64,000 nucleotides of DNA from an uncultured Poribacteria bacterium (lineage in GTDB: Bacteria > Poribacteria > WGA-4E > WGA-3G). Where the stretch lies: contig OX638352.1 in the NCBI GenBank assembly GCA_951813545.1, forward strand, positions 3,240,835 to 3,304,834, read 5' to 3'. Below the pieces are notes generated by a model, which saw nothing but the letters and a program-made list of their open reading frames with translations, was not told the origin of the DNA and searched no databases. The stretch's first letter is position 1; each line of letters starts with the position of its first letter. Positions 18,351-25,278 of this stretch are shown in pieces. The position numbers and the translations under genes were made by a program.

Positions 18351-18638
18351 ATGGTAAATTTCATTTTAGAGGGCATCCAAAATCTTGTTAATTTACTATT
18401 TTTTGTGGCTATCGTTGGCACTATAGGTGTTTCGTGGATATACGCGCATCGATTGAAAAAACAGTACGGCGCGGACTTCCCGTGGAATAAAACGTTGGTT
18501 ATCGTCGGGATTGAAGTTCTACTTTGGATCGGATTTACCGTTTTCTGGTCAATTTTAAAAGCGTTCTGGGTGCCAATTCTCATCGTCGCTATTATAGCTA
18601 TTGTACTGATCTCGCGGAAGAAGCGAAGATATGTATGA
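18351..18638 (+). CDS. Small membrane protein
   Basis: A 95-residue protein with two or three hydrophobic segments: LVNLLFFVAIVGTIGVSWIY, TLVIVGIEVLLWIGFTVFW and VPILIVAIIAIVLI. It ends in the basic tail SRKKRRYV, suggesting a cytoplasmic C-terminus. ATG 18351 is chosen because AAAGGAG lies ten bases upstream; a longer frame from 18276 would translate the hairpin repeat. Not recognised as a named family. Confidence 0.65.
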   Translation: MVNFILEGIQNLVNLLFFVAIVGTIGVSWIYAHRLKKQYGADFPWNKTLVIVGIEVLLWIGFTVFWSILKAFWVPILIVAIIAIVLISRKKRRYV

Positions 18639-18651
18639 ACAAAGTCAAAAA

Positions 18652-18676
18652 GTTGCGCGCTTTCCAAGTGCGCAAC
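18652..18676. repeat. Hairpin repeat, apex TTCCAA
   Basis: GTTGCGC (18652-18658) pairs with GCGCAAC (18670-18676) around gctttccaagt. It lies between the small membrane protein and the zinc dehydrogenase gene. Confidence 0.65.
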
Positions 18677-18704
18677 GACTAAAATGAACCCAAGGGAGAT
18701 AGAT

Positions 18705-19757
18705 ATGAGTCGGACAGGGAGAGCCGTAGTCGCGTGCGGCAAAGATTTTGAGATTCGTGAGTATCCGGTCCCCGAACCTGAACCTAATACGGTGCTACTT
18801 CGTCAGGAACTCGCAGGTATTTGCGGAACCGATCTGCATAACTGGCAGAACGGTTTCCAACAGGAAGTACTCTTAGGGCATGAAAACGTCGGTATTATTG
18901 AGGTGCTTGGTGAAGGTGTGGAAACCGATTATGTAGGTAAACCGGTGAAAGAAGGAGACCGGGTTATTTTCGCACCCGGAACGAACTACGGTGCTTACGG
19001 TTTCCAGTGGAACCCGGATGAAGCACCGCACTTTCGCGGTGGGTTTGCGGATTATATGTATCTCAACTACCCAAACACCTGTTTTATGAAAACCGATGCG
19101 TCGCCTGAGGTTGCAGTGCTCACAGAGCCGTTTACTGTCGGCGTTCACGCTGCAATGCGAGGTGAGATAAAACTCGGTGATACCGTCGTCGTGCAAGGTT
19201 CCGGTGCTATCGGACTCGTGACACTTGCCTGTGCGAAATTGAGCGGTGCTGCAAAGGCGATTATGGTCGGTGGACCCTCTGGACGATTGGAGCTTGCGAA
19301 ACGACTCGGAGCCGACGTAACAATCAATATTGAAGAAGTTACTTCTGTTGAAGAGCGGACGGAACTCGTGAAAGCGGAAACTCCGCGGAAAGAGGGTGCG
19401 GATGTTGTCTTTGAATGTGCGGGTTTCCTTCCTGCAACACCCGAAGGATTGGGTTACACGCGGCGCAGTGGGACTTTTGTTGAAGTCGGTCACTTCGTTG
19501 ATATGGGTTCAATTGACTTTAACATCAACCAATTGCTGATGCGCAAAAACCTTCGGGTTGAGGCTATCTGGGGAAGTAGTTACGAACACTTCGTCCGTGG
19601 TTTGCCGCTCCTTGAACAGAGCGATCTGCCTTTCGCTGACATGATTAGCCATCAACTGCCACTCTCGCAAGTCGGAGACGGTTTCAAAGCACTTGATGGT
19701 GGTTATCGTATTAAGGGCGAGACCGCGATTAAAATTGCTGTCCGAGCTGAAGAATAG
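18705..19757 (+). CDS. Zinc-type alcohol dehydrogenase-like protein (MDR superfamily)
   Basis: A 350-residue medium-chain dehydrogenase/reductase. The N-terminal GroES-like domain has the catalytic zinc ligands in GICGTD (Cys) and GHEN (His, Glu). The Rossmann domain has VVQGSGAIGLVTLACAKL. The four-cysteine structural zinc loop found in many family members is absent: the region FAPGTNYGAYGFQWNPDEAP has no Cys cluster. ATG 18705 follows GGGAG by six bases; ATG 18684 is possible. Likely reaction is NAD(P)-dependent oxidation of a polyol or sugar hydroxyl. The Gfo/Idh/MocA and isomerase genes downstream support a carbohydrate pathway. Confidence 0.88.
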   Translation: MSRTGRAVVACGKDFEIREYPVPEPEPNTVLLRQELAGICGTDLHNWQNGFQQEVLLGHENVGIIEVLGEGVETDYVGKPVKEGDRVIFAPGTNYGAYGFQWNPDEAPHFRGGFADYMYLNYPNTCFMKTDASPEVAVLTEPFTVGVHAAMRGEIKLGDTVVVQGSGAIGLVTLACAKLSGAAKAIMVGGPSGRLELAKRLGADVTINIEEVTSVEERTELVKAETPRKEGADVVFECAGFLPATPEGLGYTRRSGTFVEVGHFVDMGSIDFNINQLLMRKNLRVEAIWGSSYEHFVRGLPLLEQSDLPFADMISHQLPLSQVGDGFKALDGGYRIKGETAIKIAVRAEE

Positions 19758-19788
19758 GCGAATCCGTAAGAAAATTGAAAACTTACAG

Positions 19789-19841
19789 ACGCGCGTTCCA
19801 AGCGCGCTCACTTTGCGTGCTTACATAGCGCGCCTATAGGA
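19789..19841. repeat. Hairpin repeat ending in AGGAGG
   Basis: gacgcgcgttccaagcgcgc (apex TTCCAA) is followed by gcgtgcttacatagcgcgcc and then tataggagg. The AGGAGG (19837-19842) is the ribosome binding site for ATG 19852. Confidence 0.65.
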
Positions 19842-19851
19842 GGCATCATTA

Positions 19852-20871
19852 ATGGCAAAAACATATCGCATTGGCTTCGCGTCCCTTGTCCATGACCATG
19901 TTTGGGGCGAACTTCGGCACTGGAAGGCACATCCGAACGTTGAAATCGTCGCAGCAGGCGATGTCAATGCGGAATTACGTACACAATTCAAGGCAGAAAC
20001 TGGTATTGAGAATATCTATAATTCCTGGCAAGAGATGATAGAGAAAGAGGAATTAGACATCGTCCAAGCGTCAGCGGAGAACAGTGCCGGAGCTGACATC
20101 GTTGAGGCTGCAGCGGGGAAAGGTATCCACGTCGTATCCGAAAAACCGATGGCGGCGCGTCTCTCGCAAGCGGATCGGATGCTTGCCACTGCCGAGAACG
20201 CTGGCATCTTATTGATGGTGAACTGGCCCACGGCGTGGAGTCCATCGCTCAACACGGCAATGGATCTCATCAAAGACGGCGCAATCGGTGATGTTTTCTA
20301 CTTCAAGTGGCGTTCTGCCCACAATGGACCGAAGGAAATAGGATGCTCTCGCTACTTCTATGAGTGGCTCTACGACGAAGAGAAAAACGGTGCTGGTGCG
20401 TTAATGGATTACTGCTGTTATTGTGCCGATATGTGCGCCTACCTGCTTGGCACCCCACAGCAAGTGACCGCCTTCCGCGGGACTTTCGTCAAAGACTACC
20501 CAATTCCCGACGATAATGCTGTTATCGTCATGAAATACGGTAACGCCTTCGGAATTACGGAAGCCTCTTGGACCCAAAAGGTCGGCTATGTCACGCCGAA
20601 TCCAGTGGTCTATGGCACTGAGGGTGCGCTGATGGTCAGCGGCAACGAAGTACACCTGCATCCGGCAGATGGTGATGCCGAAGTGATAACACCTGAACCA
20701 CTTCCAGAAGGTAAACGTAACGCTGCAGAATACTTTATTCACTGCTTAGAGACAGGCGAACCGGTTGAAGGTTTGTGCAGTGCCAAAGTGAGTCGGGATG
20801 CCCAAGAAATCCTCGAAGCCGGTTTGGTGTCAGCAGATAGTGGGCAGGTCGTCAACTTGCCAATGTTATAA
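19852..20871 (+). CDS. Gfo/Idh/MocA family oxidoreductase
   Basis: A 339-residue NAD(P)-dependent dehydrogenase. The N-terminal Rossmann domain starts YRIGFASLVHDHVWGELRHW and contains VEIVAAGDVN. The family EKP motif is present in VVSEKPMAAR; this lysine is the usual catalytic residue. The C-terminal alpha/beta domain includes GALMDYCCYCADMCAYLLG with the conserved Asp/His-like region and YGTEGALMVSG. Substrates in the family are sugars, inositols and their derivatives. Co-directional with the zinc dehydrogenase and the TIM-barrel isomerase, so probably one catabolic route. Confidence 0.9.
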   Translation: MAKTYRIGFASLVHDHVWGELRHWKAHPNVEIVAAGDVNAELRTQFKAETGIENIYNSWQEMIEKEELDIVQASAENSAGADIVEAAAGKGIHVVSEKPMAARLSQADRMLATAENAGILLMVNWPTAWSPSLNTAMDLIKDGAIGDVFYFKWRSAHNGPKEIGCSRYFYEWLYDEEKNGAGALMDYCCYCADMCAYLLGTPQQVTAFRGTFVKDYPIPDDNAVIVMKYGNAFGITEASWTQKVGYVTPNPVVYGTEGALMVSGNEVHLHPADGDAEVITPEPLPEGKRNAAEYFIHCLETGEPVEGLCSAKVSRDAQEILEAGLVSADSGQVVNLPML

Positions 20872-20879
20872 ACGAATAT

Positions 20880-20901
20880 AGGCGCGTTTCCAAACTGTGC
20901 C
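20880..20901. repeat. Hairpin repeat, apex TTTCCAA, followed by CAGGAG
   Basis: aggcgcgtttccaaactgtg followed by cct forms an imperfect stem (AGGC.CGTTT / AAAC.GTGCCT). It is directly followed by acaggagcatcaggag before ATG 20924. Confidence 0.55.
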
Positions 20902-20923
20902 TACAGGAGCATCAGGAGAATTT

Positions 20924-21685
20924 ATGAGTGATAGAGTTCCGATTGCATTACAACTGTATTCCGTCAGAGACGATTGTGCTGGCGACCTATCTTTAACACT
21001 CCAAGCAGTCGCACAGATGGGTTATGAAGGTGTCGAGTTTGCTGGTTACTATGACCGGACTGCCGAAGAACTACGCGGGATGTGCGATGACCTTGGATTG
21101 AAAGTTGCCGGGACGCATACAGGGATAAACACACTCCTTGGTGATGAACTCGCGAAAACGGTTGAGTTCAACCAGATTCTTGGCAACCCGTATCTGATTG
21201 TACCCGGATTACCCGGAGAATACCAAGGTTCTCGGCAGGCATGGCTTGATACAGCGGAAGTTTTTAACAACATCACTGAAAAGATCGCTGACCAAGGGAT
21301 GTGCACTGGTTACCACAACCACACAGGTGAATTTACACCCATGGATGGAGAAATCCCGTGGGATATATTCGGCAGTAACACCCGCGACGATGTGGTGATG
21401 CAAATTGACATCGGTCATGCCCTTCGCGCCGGTGCCGATCCTGTGTCGTTTATTGAACGCTACCCGGGTAGATCGAAATTAGTGCATCTTAAGGAGTATT
21501 CCGCCACGAATGACAAGGCAAACGTCGGTGAAGGTGAAATTCCGTGGGATGACGTGTTCCATGCCTGCGAAACTGTTGGTGGCACCGAGTGGTACATTGT
21601 TGAACAGGAAAGTTACGCTTACCCACCTATTGAATGTGCTGAACGCTGCATCGAGAATCTACGAAAGATGGGGAAAATTTCTTAA
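20924..21685 (+). CDS. Sugar phosphate isomerase/epimerase family protein (TIM barrel)
   Basis: A 253-residue xylose-isomerase-like TIM-barrel protein. Family signatures are ALQLYSVRD near the start, MGYEGVEFAGYY, GYHNHTGEF (metal-ligand region), MQIDIGHALRAG and LVHLKEYS; the Glu, Asp and His residues at the barrel mouth bind a divalent metal. ATG 20924 follows AGGAG by six bases and starts the conserved strand; ATG/other starts at 20897 would lie in the repeat. Related enzymes are inosose dehydratases and sugar epimerases. It is the third gene of the carbohydrate cluster. Confidence 0.87.
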   Translation: MSDRVPIALQLYSVRDDCAGDLSLTLQAVAQMGYEGVEFAGYYDRTAEELRGMCDDLGLKVAGTHTGINTLLGDELAKTVEFNQILGNPYLIVPGLPGEYQGSRQAWLDTAEVFNNITEKIADQGMCTGYHNHTGEFTPMDGEIPWDIFGSNTRDDVVMQIDIGHALRAGADPVSFIERYPGRSKLVHLKEYSATNDKANVGEGEIPWDDVFHACETVGGTEWYIVEQESYAYPPIECAERCIENLRKMGKIS

Positions 21686-21686
21686 C

Positions 21687-21701
21687 TTTCCTTGCGGTTC
21701 G
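21687..21701. repeat. Dispersed 15-mer, copy 1
   Basis: tttccttgcggttcg directly after the isomerase stop codon is identical to 50109-50123, after the nuoI start region. Both are intergenic and follow similar context (aa.tttcc). Confidence 0.55.
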
Positions 21702-21775
21702 TTGTGGCGGGTTGGGGATTGAGGGTGCCTTCCCGTAGGTCCGCTTTCCACTTCGTTTTGAGCTGCGCGCTTTTT

Positions 21776-22534
21776 ATGTTAAAATCCGAAAATATATTGA
21801 CACTTAAAGGGCAGCGATCTACCAGTCGTTCCGATGCCGTTGAAACAGATCTCCTGCTCTGGTGGGAAGATTTTTACCTTCCCGTTTTCGAGTACGTCCT
21901 CCCGAAAATGGGGAATCTGGAAGGGAAAAAGGTCCTTGAACTCGGTACCGGTACTGGAGGGACTGCAACGCTACTGGCGAAACGCGGTGCCTCTGTTATT
22001 GGAATAGATTTACTGCCTTTCCGACTCGCTGAAGCGCAGGCGCGAGCTGCGGAACATGAAGTCGCTGAAGCAATCAATTTTGCGTTGATGGACGCGATGC
22101 ACCTCGCCTTTCCAGACAATACCTTTGATTTTATTATCTCTAAATCTGTGCTGGTTTTTACAGATCACAGCCACACTGCGAAAGAGTGCTATCGCGTTCT
22201 CAAACCGGGGGGTAAGGCGATCTTCATGGAAAACATGCGCTACCACCCGGCAGTGTGGCTCTATCGAAAAATGTTCCTGAAGTATTCCGGCAAGCTGCGT
22301 TATTTTTCAGTGGGGGACATTGAAACGGTCGGTGCTGAATTTGAGAAATTGGAACACCGTGAGTTTCATCTTTCTGCAGTGAGCGCACTGTTCTGGCAGA
22401 AATGCATTACCATTCCACTGTTCTATAGATGGACCCTTCGCATCTTCAAAGCGATTGACACGTCTCTCCTCAAATGCCTTCCATTCCTCAAGCGGTTCTG
22501 TTGGATCACCGCGATGATTTGTCATAAAGGTTAG
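21776..22534 (+). CDS. Class I SAM-dependent methyltransferase
   Basis: A 252-residue methyltransferase. SAM-binding motif I is VLELGTGTGGTATLLAKRG, motif II region GIDLLPFRLAEA, then FALMDAMHLAFPDNTFDFI and the post-motif CYRVLKPGGKAIFMEN. This is the Methyltransf_11/25 type that acts on small molecules or lipids. The start at ATG 21776 is chosen because upstream in-frame sequence (TTG 21692) looks like repeat-derived intergenic DNA; no strong ribosome binding site is seen for either. It converges on the PhyH gene with 17 bp between stops. The methyl acceptor is unknown. Confidence 0.83.
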   Translation: MLKSENILTLKGQRSTSRSDAVETDLLLWWEDFYLPVFEYVLPKMGNLEGKKVLELGTGTGGTATLLAKRGASVIGIDLLPFRLAEAQARAAEHEVAEAINFALMDAMHLAFPDNTFDFIISKSVLVFTDHSHTAKECYRVLKPGGKAIFMENMRYHPAVWLYRKMFLKYSGKLRYFSVGDIETVGAEFEKLEHREFHLSAVSALFWQKCITIPLFYRWTLRIFKAIDTSLLKCLPFLKRFCWITAMICHKG

Positions 22535-22551
22535 TGTTCCGTCCACCGTAG

Positions 22552-23346
22552 CTACCCATATTTTAACCAATTGTCAAAGAGGGGCTTGAGTCTATCCGGA
22601 AGCCTGCCGAGAAAAGAGGGTTCGTTGAGCCATTCTTGGCTGGTTGGACTCTCTGGGTTTGCCGGTTCGCTTTCCGATGGCGCGGTGAGAATAGCATAGT
22701 GGAGCGTCTGCCGTTTTGCCTCTGTAAGATTGCAGCCCTTGTGGAGCAAACTTGAATTGTAAAAGACGATGTCCCCTGCTTGCAGTTCGACGACGAGTTG
22801 ATTTGGCATCGCTGCCTTCGGCGTTTGCTGTATAACCACACGTTCAGCATCTGTGAGTTCACGTCGATGGCTCCCTGGCACGATGTAAAGGGTCTCATCA
22901 TCATAGAGGGCACCGTTGAGTTGAACATGGTTTCTAAGGCGACTGAGGAGAGTTTCAAGAGGCACTTCTCCGTCCGGTGCTGAATCTCGATGCCAGTTGA
23001 TATGATACGGTTTTCGCTCGGAACTGACGAGGAGGGTACAGAGGTGATACTGTAACCTCTGTCCAATAAGTGCTTTGATGACATCCAATATCTGCGGGTG
23101 CGCAAGCGCGTCCACAAGTGCTTGCTCACGGACACTTGGATGAAAGATGTTATTGACACCCCAAATGTCATCGCGTTCGCCATCTATGTAGCGCAGATGA
23201 TCGGCGTGTAGCCCTTCAACACGGCACTTGTGGAGTATCAGATCAATCGCTCGTTGATAGGATTGGATGTCCTTTTGAGAAAGCGCGCCTTCACGAATGA
23301 TATAGCCATTTTCAACAAAGGCGTTGATTTCTGAATGGGTGAGCAT
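22552..23346 (-). CDS. Phytanoyl-CoA dioxygenase family protein (PhyH 1)
   Basis: A 264-residue Fe(II)/2-oxoglutarate-dependent oxygenase. The metal triad is visible: HxD in NWHRDSAPDG and the distal His in SSLLHKGCNLTEAKR, with the 2-oxoglutarate-binding Arg shortly after. IVPGSHRRELT is the usual PhyH loop. GAGGAAAA before ATG 23346 is a good ribosome binding site. The tnpB1 element begins about 16 bp upstream of the start codon, so its original promoter region has probably been displaced. PhyH proteins are strongly expanded in Poribacteria; the substrate is unknown. Confidence 0.9.
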   Translation of the reverse strand: MLTHSEINAFVENGYIIREGALSQKDIQSYQRAIDLILHKCRVEGLHADHLRYIDGERDDIWGVNNIFHPSVREQALVDALAHPQILDVIKALIGQRLQYHLCTLLVSSERKPYHINWHRDSAPDGEVPLETLLSRLRNHVQLNGALYDDETLYIVPGSHRRELTDAERVVIQQTPKAAMPNQLVVELQAGDIVFYNSSLLHKGCNLTEAKRQTLHYAILTAPSESEPANPESPTSQEWLNEPSFLGRLPDRLKPLFDNWLKYG

Positions 23347-23435
23347 TTTAGATTTTCCTCACGGGCATTCAGGCGTGAAGCCCCCTGCTTTAGCAGTGGG
23401 AGGAAAGCCTGCTAACCCATTGTGTCAAGAAAAAC

Positions 23436-23464
23436 TTGACCATTACGAAAGAATGTAGTATAAT
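23436..23464 (+). promoter_or_regulatory. Promoter of tnpB1
   Basis: TTGACC (23436-23441), a 17-bp spacer and TATAAT (23459-23464) lie inside the element, about 100 bp before tnpB. Confidence 0.65.
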
Positions 23465-23560
23465 AATACCATCAGGTTGGCAAGCATACAACGCGTAGTT
23501 TCTCAACTACGTGCTTGCCTCCGACGTTGTAGAGGATAAATGCCTGATACCTGATATACC

Positions 23561-24823
23561 ATGCATTTAACATTTAGATACCGTGTGTATCCGACGCAAA
23601 CGCAGGCAACCACATTATTAGCGTGGTTTGCCCACTTGTGTGAACTTCAGAACGCTGCGCGCAACAATCGCAAGTTCGCCCATGAGAGAGAAGGTCGTTT
23701 CGTCACGCGCAATGAGCAAGAGAAACTTTTGAAGGTTGCGCGTGAGAAATATGACGATTTCCGTGAAGTGCCTCAGGATTTCCAAGTTTCTATCCTCAAG
23801 CGCGTTGAGAAAGCCTTTGATGCGTTCCGTAGGCGTTGTAAAGCAGGTGCGGAGAAAAAAGGGTACCCTCGCTTCAAAAAGCGTGTCCGTTCTCTAACGT
23901 GGTGCTTGCGAAAGCACAAACGCAAAACAGGTGAACGTGTCCGCCAAAATTCGATAATAGCAACCGATTTTAGGCACAATCGCTTAAAAGTGCCAAAGTT
24001 AGGCGAAGTCAAAATCTACATGCACCGTCCCTTACAAGGCGATCCGAAAGAAGTCACGATCGTCAAGAAAGCCAGCGGTTGGTATGCTCATATCTCTTCT
24101 GAGATACCGGATATGCCGAAAGTTGAACCGACAGATGCTATCGCAGTTGACGTTGGCACGACCCACTACCTGACCACCTCTGAAGGTGAAAAAGAAGACA
24201 ATCCGCGTTGGTATCGTCAAGCAGAAGGTTTGCTCCGAAAACACGCCAAAGACTTCTCTCGAAAGAAAAAAGGCAGCAACCGTAGAAAGAAACAACAACA
24301 CAAACTCGCTTTACACCATGAACGGACGACAAACAAACGCAAAGACTTTATCGGTAAACTCGTTTACAAACTCTACCACCATCAGAAAAACAATGTCTTA
24401 GTGGCAGAAGATTTACGCGTATCTAACATGGTAAAGAACCAACACCTCAGCAAGAGCATTTCCGATGCGTCTTGGGGAACATTCTTTGAGTGGGCTGGAA
24501 ACATAGCCGAAAGAGACGGTTTCCATTTCCACCAAGTTCACCCCAAGAACACTTCGCAAACTTGCTCCGCTTGTGGTGAGAAATCGCAAAAGAAACTCTC
24601 TTTGGCGATTCGCACCTTTGAGTGTCAGTTTTGTGGCACTTCGTTAGACAGAGACCACAACGCTGCTATAAACATACTTCTTAGGGCAGCTGCTGCCCTT
24701 CGTGGAGAGCGGTGGGTTTCCACCCTCTATGAAGCGAGAAACAAGAACGAAGCACAAGACGAAGGCTTGCTGAACGCAACACAACTTTTGTTGTTTGACG
24801 CCATCACAAGCCCAAGTCTTTAG
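23561..24823 (+). CDS. tnpB: TnpB, RNA-guided endonuclease of an IS605-type element
   Basis: A 420-residue TnpB. The N-terminal helix-turn-helix/wedge part begins TFRYRVYPTQTQ. The RuvC residues are intact: D197 (AVDVGT), E283 (VAEDLR) and D365 (DRDHNAA). The zinc ribbon has C335, C338, C355 and C358. TnpB enzymes are guided by an RNA made from the element's 3' end and cut DNA at the vacated site, which favours retention of the element. The stop codon TAG lies inside the right-end hairpin. The C-terminal tail after the zinc ribbon is about 50 residues, longer than minimal TnpB. It likely remains functional. Confidence 0.92.
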   Translation: MHLTFRYRVYPTQTQATTLLAWFAHLCELQNAARNNRKFAHEREGRFVTRNEQEKLLKVAREKYDDFREVPQDFQVSILKRVEKAFDAFRRRCKAGAEKKGYPRFKKRVRSLTWCLRKHKRKTGERVRQNSIIATDFRHNRLKVPKLGEVKIYMHRPLQGDPKEVTIVKKASGWYAHISSEIPDMPKVEPTDAIAVDVGTTHYLTTSEGEKEDNPRWYRQAEGLLRKHAKDFSRKKKGSNRRKKQQHKLALHHERTTNKRKDFIGKLVYKLYHHQKNNVLVAEDLRVSNMVKNQHLSKSISDASWGTFFEWAGNIAERDGFHFHQVHPKNTSQTCSACGEKSQKKLSLAIRTFECQFCGTSLDRDHNAAINILLRAAAALRGERWVSTLYEARNKNEAQDEGLLNATQLLLFDAITSPSL

Positions 24824-24838
24824 GCTTGGGTAGTTGAC
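24640..24838 (+). ncRNA. Predicted omega RNA (reRNA) scaffold of element 1
   Basis: By analogy with ISDra2 and relatives, the guide RNA scaffold overlaps the 3' end of tnpB and the right end, with the guide taken from the flank just after the element (from about 24839). The right-end hairpin and the extended tnpB 3' tail fit this arrangement. The 5' boundary is a guess. Confidence 0.4.
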
Positions 24839-24854
24839 AATATGATAACAATCC

Positions 24855-25241
24855 CTAAAGCGAATTGTCTGGATAGTAGAGGTCATTGAACTCAATCTCA
24901 TTTCCGTCCGGATCAAAGATGAAGAAAGCCCGGCACTTGCCGCGCGGGTCGTCAAAATTAAAAGGTCCACGGGTGCGATAAGATAAGACTGCGAATTGTT
25001 CAGCGAGTTGGTTAATCCGTTCAGTGCTTGTCACAAAGGCGAAGTGCATGGGGCCGCCCGCATCATGCCCTGGGCTTCCGGCTTCCTTGAGTACAAGATG
25101 TCCACTTTCTAAGTAGATATAAAGCTGCCGATTGTTGCGCGCTACGACTTCAAATCCGAGCAGATCTCGGTAAAACCCAGCTGCTTGCTCAAGGTTCGTA
25201 ACTTTAACGAAAACCTCCCCAATGCCGTAATAATCTTGCAT
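24855..25241 (-). CDS. VOC family (glyoxalase/bleomycin-resistance-like) protein
   Basis: A 128-residue single VOC domain built of two beta-alpha-beta-beta-beta units: VFVKVTNLEQAAGFYRDLLG and MHFAFVTSTERINQLAEQF, ending FFIFDPDGNEIEFNDL, where the Glu is a usual metal ligand. GGGAGGATATCC precedes the ATG. Members include lyases, dioxygenases and antibiotic-binding proteins, so the substrate cannot be named. It lies between the right end of element 1 and the FG-GAP gene, on the minus strand. Confidence 0.85.
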   Translation of the reverse strand: MQDYYGIGEVFVKVTNLEQAAGFYRDLLGFEVVARNNRQLYIYLESGHLVLKEAGSPGHDAGGPMHFAFVTSTERINQLAEQFAVLSYRTRGPFNFDDPRGKCRAFFIFDPDGNEIEFNDLYYPDNSL

Positions 25242-25278
25242 CGCGGATATCCTCCCACACCGGAAAAAAATAAGATTC

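Larger units (their letters stand above)
23362..24838 (+). mobile_element. IS200/IS605-type element with tnpB only (element 1)
   Basis: The left end has the hairpin ccccctgctttagcagtggg (23381-23400). The right end has CCCAAG-tctttagg-CTTGGG (24811-24830) followed by tagttgac. Both are typical subterminal hairpins of IS200/IS605 elements. No Y1 transposase tnpA is present, so mobility would depend on tnpA in trans. Boundaries are approximate to about 10 bp. A second strong hairpin, GGCAAGCA...TGCTTGCC (23479-23519) with nested GTAGTT-tctc-AACTAC, lies before tnpB. Confidence 0.8.
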
